DNA of 64,000 nt from assembly GCF_003751445.1 (NCBI RefSeq), contig NZ_RJUU01000003.1, positions 1,302,001 to 1,366,000 on the forward strand, given 5' to 3'. The DNA is from Streptomyces sp. 840.1 (GTDB taxonomy: Bacteria; Actinomycetota; Actinomycetes; Streptomycetales; Streptomycetaceae). This document shows, in pieces, positions 62,701-64,000 of this stretch. The notes beneath the pieces are model-generated. The model did no database searches. It was not told where the DNA came from and saw nothing but the letters and a program-made list of their open reading frames with translations. The position numbers and the translations under genes were made by a program. Position 1 is the first letter of the stretch. Every line of letters begins with the position of its first letter.

Positions 62701-63564
62701 TGCCTCCCCCGCCGGGCCCTCTGCGGATCCGGCGGGGGTCAGGAGCGCCGGGGTGTGGAACGCTCCCACCACCACGGCCGGCCGCCGCCCGCTCGCCAGC
62801 GCCTCGGCGACGTGTCCACGCATCCACGCCTCACGCGCCAGGTCCGTGCCGTGCACCCCGTCCCGCGCCTCGGCCTCGTGGCGCAGCGCCCAGCCCGTGA
62901 GCAGGGCGGCACGACGGAGCGCCTCGGGCGACGACCCGGGCGCGAGCGCCTCCACCAGCCGGTCCCACAGGTCGTCGCCGTCCCGGCCGGTGAGCCGGGA
63001 CCTGAGCGCGTCCGACAGCCCGAGCCCCTCCCCCGGCACGGGCGTGGAGTCGGCGCCCGGGACGGGGGCAGCAGTGTCCGGGCCGCCCCCGGCCCACGCA
63101 CGGTCGGCCAGCGGAAGGTCACAGGCCACCGCCGGGACCCCGTTTCTCGCCGCCCAGCGCAGAGCGGCCAGTTCGGGCGAGAAGTCCGCGAACGGGTAGA
63201 AAGCAGGCCCCCGTTCGCCGGCCGGACCGGACCCCGAGCCCTCGGCGAGTACGGCGGCCAGCGCCACCGGGGCCTCGGTCTCCTCATGGGCGAGCCAGCC
63301 CAGCCAGGGCTGGAACTCGGCGGGCAGTTCGACGAGGAGGACGTCCGGGGCCGCCGCGTCCAGCAGCGCCGGAAGGGCGGCGGCCAGCGAGGGCGCGTGA
63401 TGGCGCACCCCGATCAGGAACGGCAGCCCCGGTCCGGTCGCCGCGAGGGCTGCCACCGCGGCCTCCGGGGTGGCGGGCCCGGCCGCCCGGCCGGTGGACG
63501 GCTCCTGCGGGGTGGACGGTTGCTGGGCCGTGGCCCGCGTCCCGGAGGTGATCGGCTCGCTCAT
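59758..63564 (-). CDS. DUF5682-type protein fused to a von Willebrand A domain
   Basis: A 1268-residue protein. Residues about 40-860 match the DUF5682/YehM pattern (LPFLIGVRHHAPSLAAALPA, VLLVELPAEFQPWLGWLAHE, VVVGAFHTPALL). A Pro/Ala linker (about 865-905) joins a C-terminal YehP-like part whose vWA MIDAS is D1113-V-S-G-S (ILVTDVSGSMEAS), with VGGGTHIAAGL and VVVISDFEEGAPLGG. The two parts are separate genes in E. coli. It starts three bases after the stop of the upstream AAA-partner gene. Likely a cytoplasmic scaffold for the MoxR-like ATPase; the biological role is unknown. Confidence 0.88.
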   Translation of the reverse strand: MSEPITSGTRATAQQPSTPQEPSTGRAAGPATPEAAVAALAATGPGLPFLIGVRHHAPSLAAALPALLDAAAPDVLLVELPAEFQPWLGWLAHEETEAPVALAAVLAEGSGSGPAGERGPAFYPFADFSPELAALRWAARNGVPAVACDLPLADRAWAGGGPDTAAPVPGADSTPVPGEGLGLSDALRSRLTGRDGDDLWDRLVEALAPGSSPEALRRAALLTGWALRHEAEARDGVHGTDLAREAWMRGHVAEALASGRRPAVVVGAFHTPALLTPAGSAEGPAGEASPAAPEPGADVAPGAAACTVSLVPYTYPLLDSRSGYPAGIRDPEWQHTVLDAAGDPAALHEALIRTAVRVCAALREQGHPYGPADGREIVRVAGDLARLRDLPAPGRGELLEAVQTVLGRGETYGTGRAVAGALERVLVGARTGRPAPAAPRGGLGPAVEAETEALTLPGPQHAHEKTPRDLRLDPARSILDRRRELLLRRLTVCGIPYAQEQGVTGAAGTEGLTTRWQVRWTPATAAMLTAAGARGVTPVQAAEGVLRQRHAAERAEGGPTPAQVVRGLTEAAGCGLPALVDERLTELAAVLPASGTLPELLGGLDLLDRIDAGHLPGPATPDDRPAPTSTAASDTPDTDTATAAGTGSARAARTAHVAELLTSAAVRQVDGLTGSEEPEDARALLELSQRADRVGGIRLTGALARLTAEGTPLIAAAAGAVRVLTGHEEAEAFGGRVASWVDGAVDTASRAALTARLTGVLTVAGPLLAVGVGTLDPLLHRVVELDDTAFLARLPALRGGFDTLSPAARDRLLDTIEERLGERVDSLDGDDPAELARRTAADLAARELLTGLGLPVPPPVHDDRFAPLSGHRAAPGPAVAPTTEPAARPPEPATEPAPARTLAPADRWRLVLGRRPEQLPAGSARLATALDELYGAGHGEGSRGNLPGPGRRGGREPSFPGVREWSEELAALFGGGIREEVLAAAAATGRRDVLAELDPAAATPSVELLRTILRYAGGLPEARLAALRPLVSRLVEELTRQLTTRLRPALTGTMAARPTRRPGGRLDLPRTLRANLATARRTADGTVQVIPEHPVFRSRVRRSADWRLILVTDVSGSMEASTIWSALTASVLAGVPTLSTHFLAFSTEVVDLTGHVHDPLSLLLEVSVGGGTHIAAGLRHARSLIAVPSRTLVVVISDFEEGAPLGGLLAEVRALVNTGCHVLGCASLDDAGRPRYSTGVAGQVVAAGMPVAALSPLELARWIGEKTA

Positions 63565-63567
63565 CCG

Positions 63568-64000
63568 TCAGTTCTCCAGCACCGCGCGCAGGTCCCACAG
63601 GGCACGCCAGGTGGCCGCCCCCTGCTCCGCGCGCCTGCGCACCGGGCCGTCCCAATACCCCAGCAGCCGTGCCGCGTCGGCGGGGTCGTCCTTGCGGACG
63701 ACCCCGAGCAGATGGCCGGGCAGGAGGGAGAGCACGTCCCGGTCGCCGGGGAAGTAGGCGGCGGCCAGGCCCAGGGAGCCCGCGACGGAGACCGCCTCCG
63801 CCGTGCTCATCACCGTGGACGGGCGCTCGACCTCCCAGCCCTCCACGGAGCGGCCCTCGCGCAGGTCCCGGAAGGCGGTGACAAGGGCTTCGAGGACGGC
63901 GTCGTCCACCTGGTAGGCGGCGCCCACCCGTTCGACGGCCGCCCGCGACTGGCGCCGGACGAGCGCGGTCTCGGCGTCCACGTCGCCGATGGGGCCCACG
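63568..64000 (-). CDS. C-terminal part of a MoxR-like AAA+ ATPase (YehL-like), partial
   Basis: About 144 residues open to the window edge: LVTAFRDLREGRSVEGWEVE, RPSTVMSTAEAVSVAGSLGL, LLPGHLLGVVRKDDPADAAR. This is a helical lid/C-terminal region, as in YehL-subfamily ATPases; Walker motifs would lie outside the window. The assignment rests largely on its place directly before the DUF5682-vWA and SWIM genes. Confidence 0.7.
   Translation of the reverse strand, partial: VGPIGDVDAETALVRRQSRAAVERVGAAYQVDDAVLEALVTAFRDLREGRSVEGWEVERPSTVMSTAEAVSVAGSLGLAAAYFPGDRDVLSLLPGHLLGVVRKDDPADAARLLGYWDGPVRRRAEQGAATWRALWDLRAVLEN

Noticed and set aside
57917..62827. A 1636-codon open frame on the minus strand covering the SWIM gene and much of the DUF5682-vWA gene
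   Set aside because: Only the part after 59761 has domain structure. The rest is Arg/Gly/Pro-rich noise antisensing no known family and lies in the wrong frame of the DUF5682-vWA gene, which has clear motifs.

Overview
The window is chromosomal DNA of a Streptomyces-type actinomycete. Evidence: high GC with G/C-ending codons, frequent GTG starts, short operons with 4-base ATGA/GTGA overlaps, and lineage-typical families (DUF6131, DUF6278, DUF5133, SpoIIE-type PP2C phosphatases, GH75 chitosanase, ECF41 sigma factor). No rRNA, tRNA or CRISPR array was seen. Many insertion sequences and gene stumps between about 16 and 36 kb suggest an accessory stretch embedded in more conserved DNA.

Layout. 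1-1 kb: 5' part of a large ATPase regulator. 1.4-2.4 kb: a frameshifted IS and an RNA-methyltransferase stump. 2.4-8 kb: reductive pyrimidine catabolism, with an intact dihydropyrimidinase beside a truncated second copy, a class III aminotransferase and a beta-ureidopropionase/nitrilase; the truncated copy and the nitrilase share an unusual operator. 8-16 kb: ordinary genes (PPOX protein, TetR/quinone-oxidoreductase pair, XRE/methionine-aminopeptidase pair, chitosanase, gamma-glutamyltransferase). 16-36 kb: accessory mosaic with IS5-like, ISL3, IS701 and Mu-type transposase genes, a MITE-like palindrome and integrase tails. Interspersed are small regulator/enzyme pairs: LacI/PhyH dioxygenase, XRE-cupin/methyltransferase, MerR/SDR, AraC/quinone oxidoreductase and VOC/ECF41 sigma.

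36-48 kb: conserved blocks, namely a MurJ paralogue, a gluABCD-type glutamate ABC transporter, a chloramphenicol-type MFS exporter with a possible attenuator leader, a glutaredoxin-like protein, exonuclease III, an MBL hydrolase and a fused PcaD-PcaC enzyme. 48-52 kb: a translationally coupled signalling cassette of PP2C phosphatase, cobalamin-binding sensor and STAS protein, followed by a MarR gene. The sensor has the W-x9-EH signature of CarH B12 photoreceptors. 52-55 kb: PRC-barrel and DUF5133 proteins and an EamA/TetR divergent pair.

55-58 kb: nested IS elements, including two copies of the same 1118-bp IS in direct tandem separated by one shared TAA. 58-64 kb: an operon on the minus strand encoding the C-terminus of a MoxR-like ATPase partner, a 1268-residue fusion of a DUF5682-type protein with a von Willebrand A domain, and a SWIM zinc-finger protein. 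This is the actinobacterial form of the Escherichia coli yehL-yehM-yehP-yehQ arrangement, whose function is unknown, and together with the B12 cassette it is the most interesting system here.
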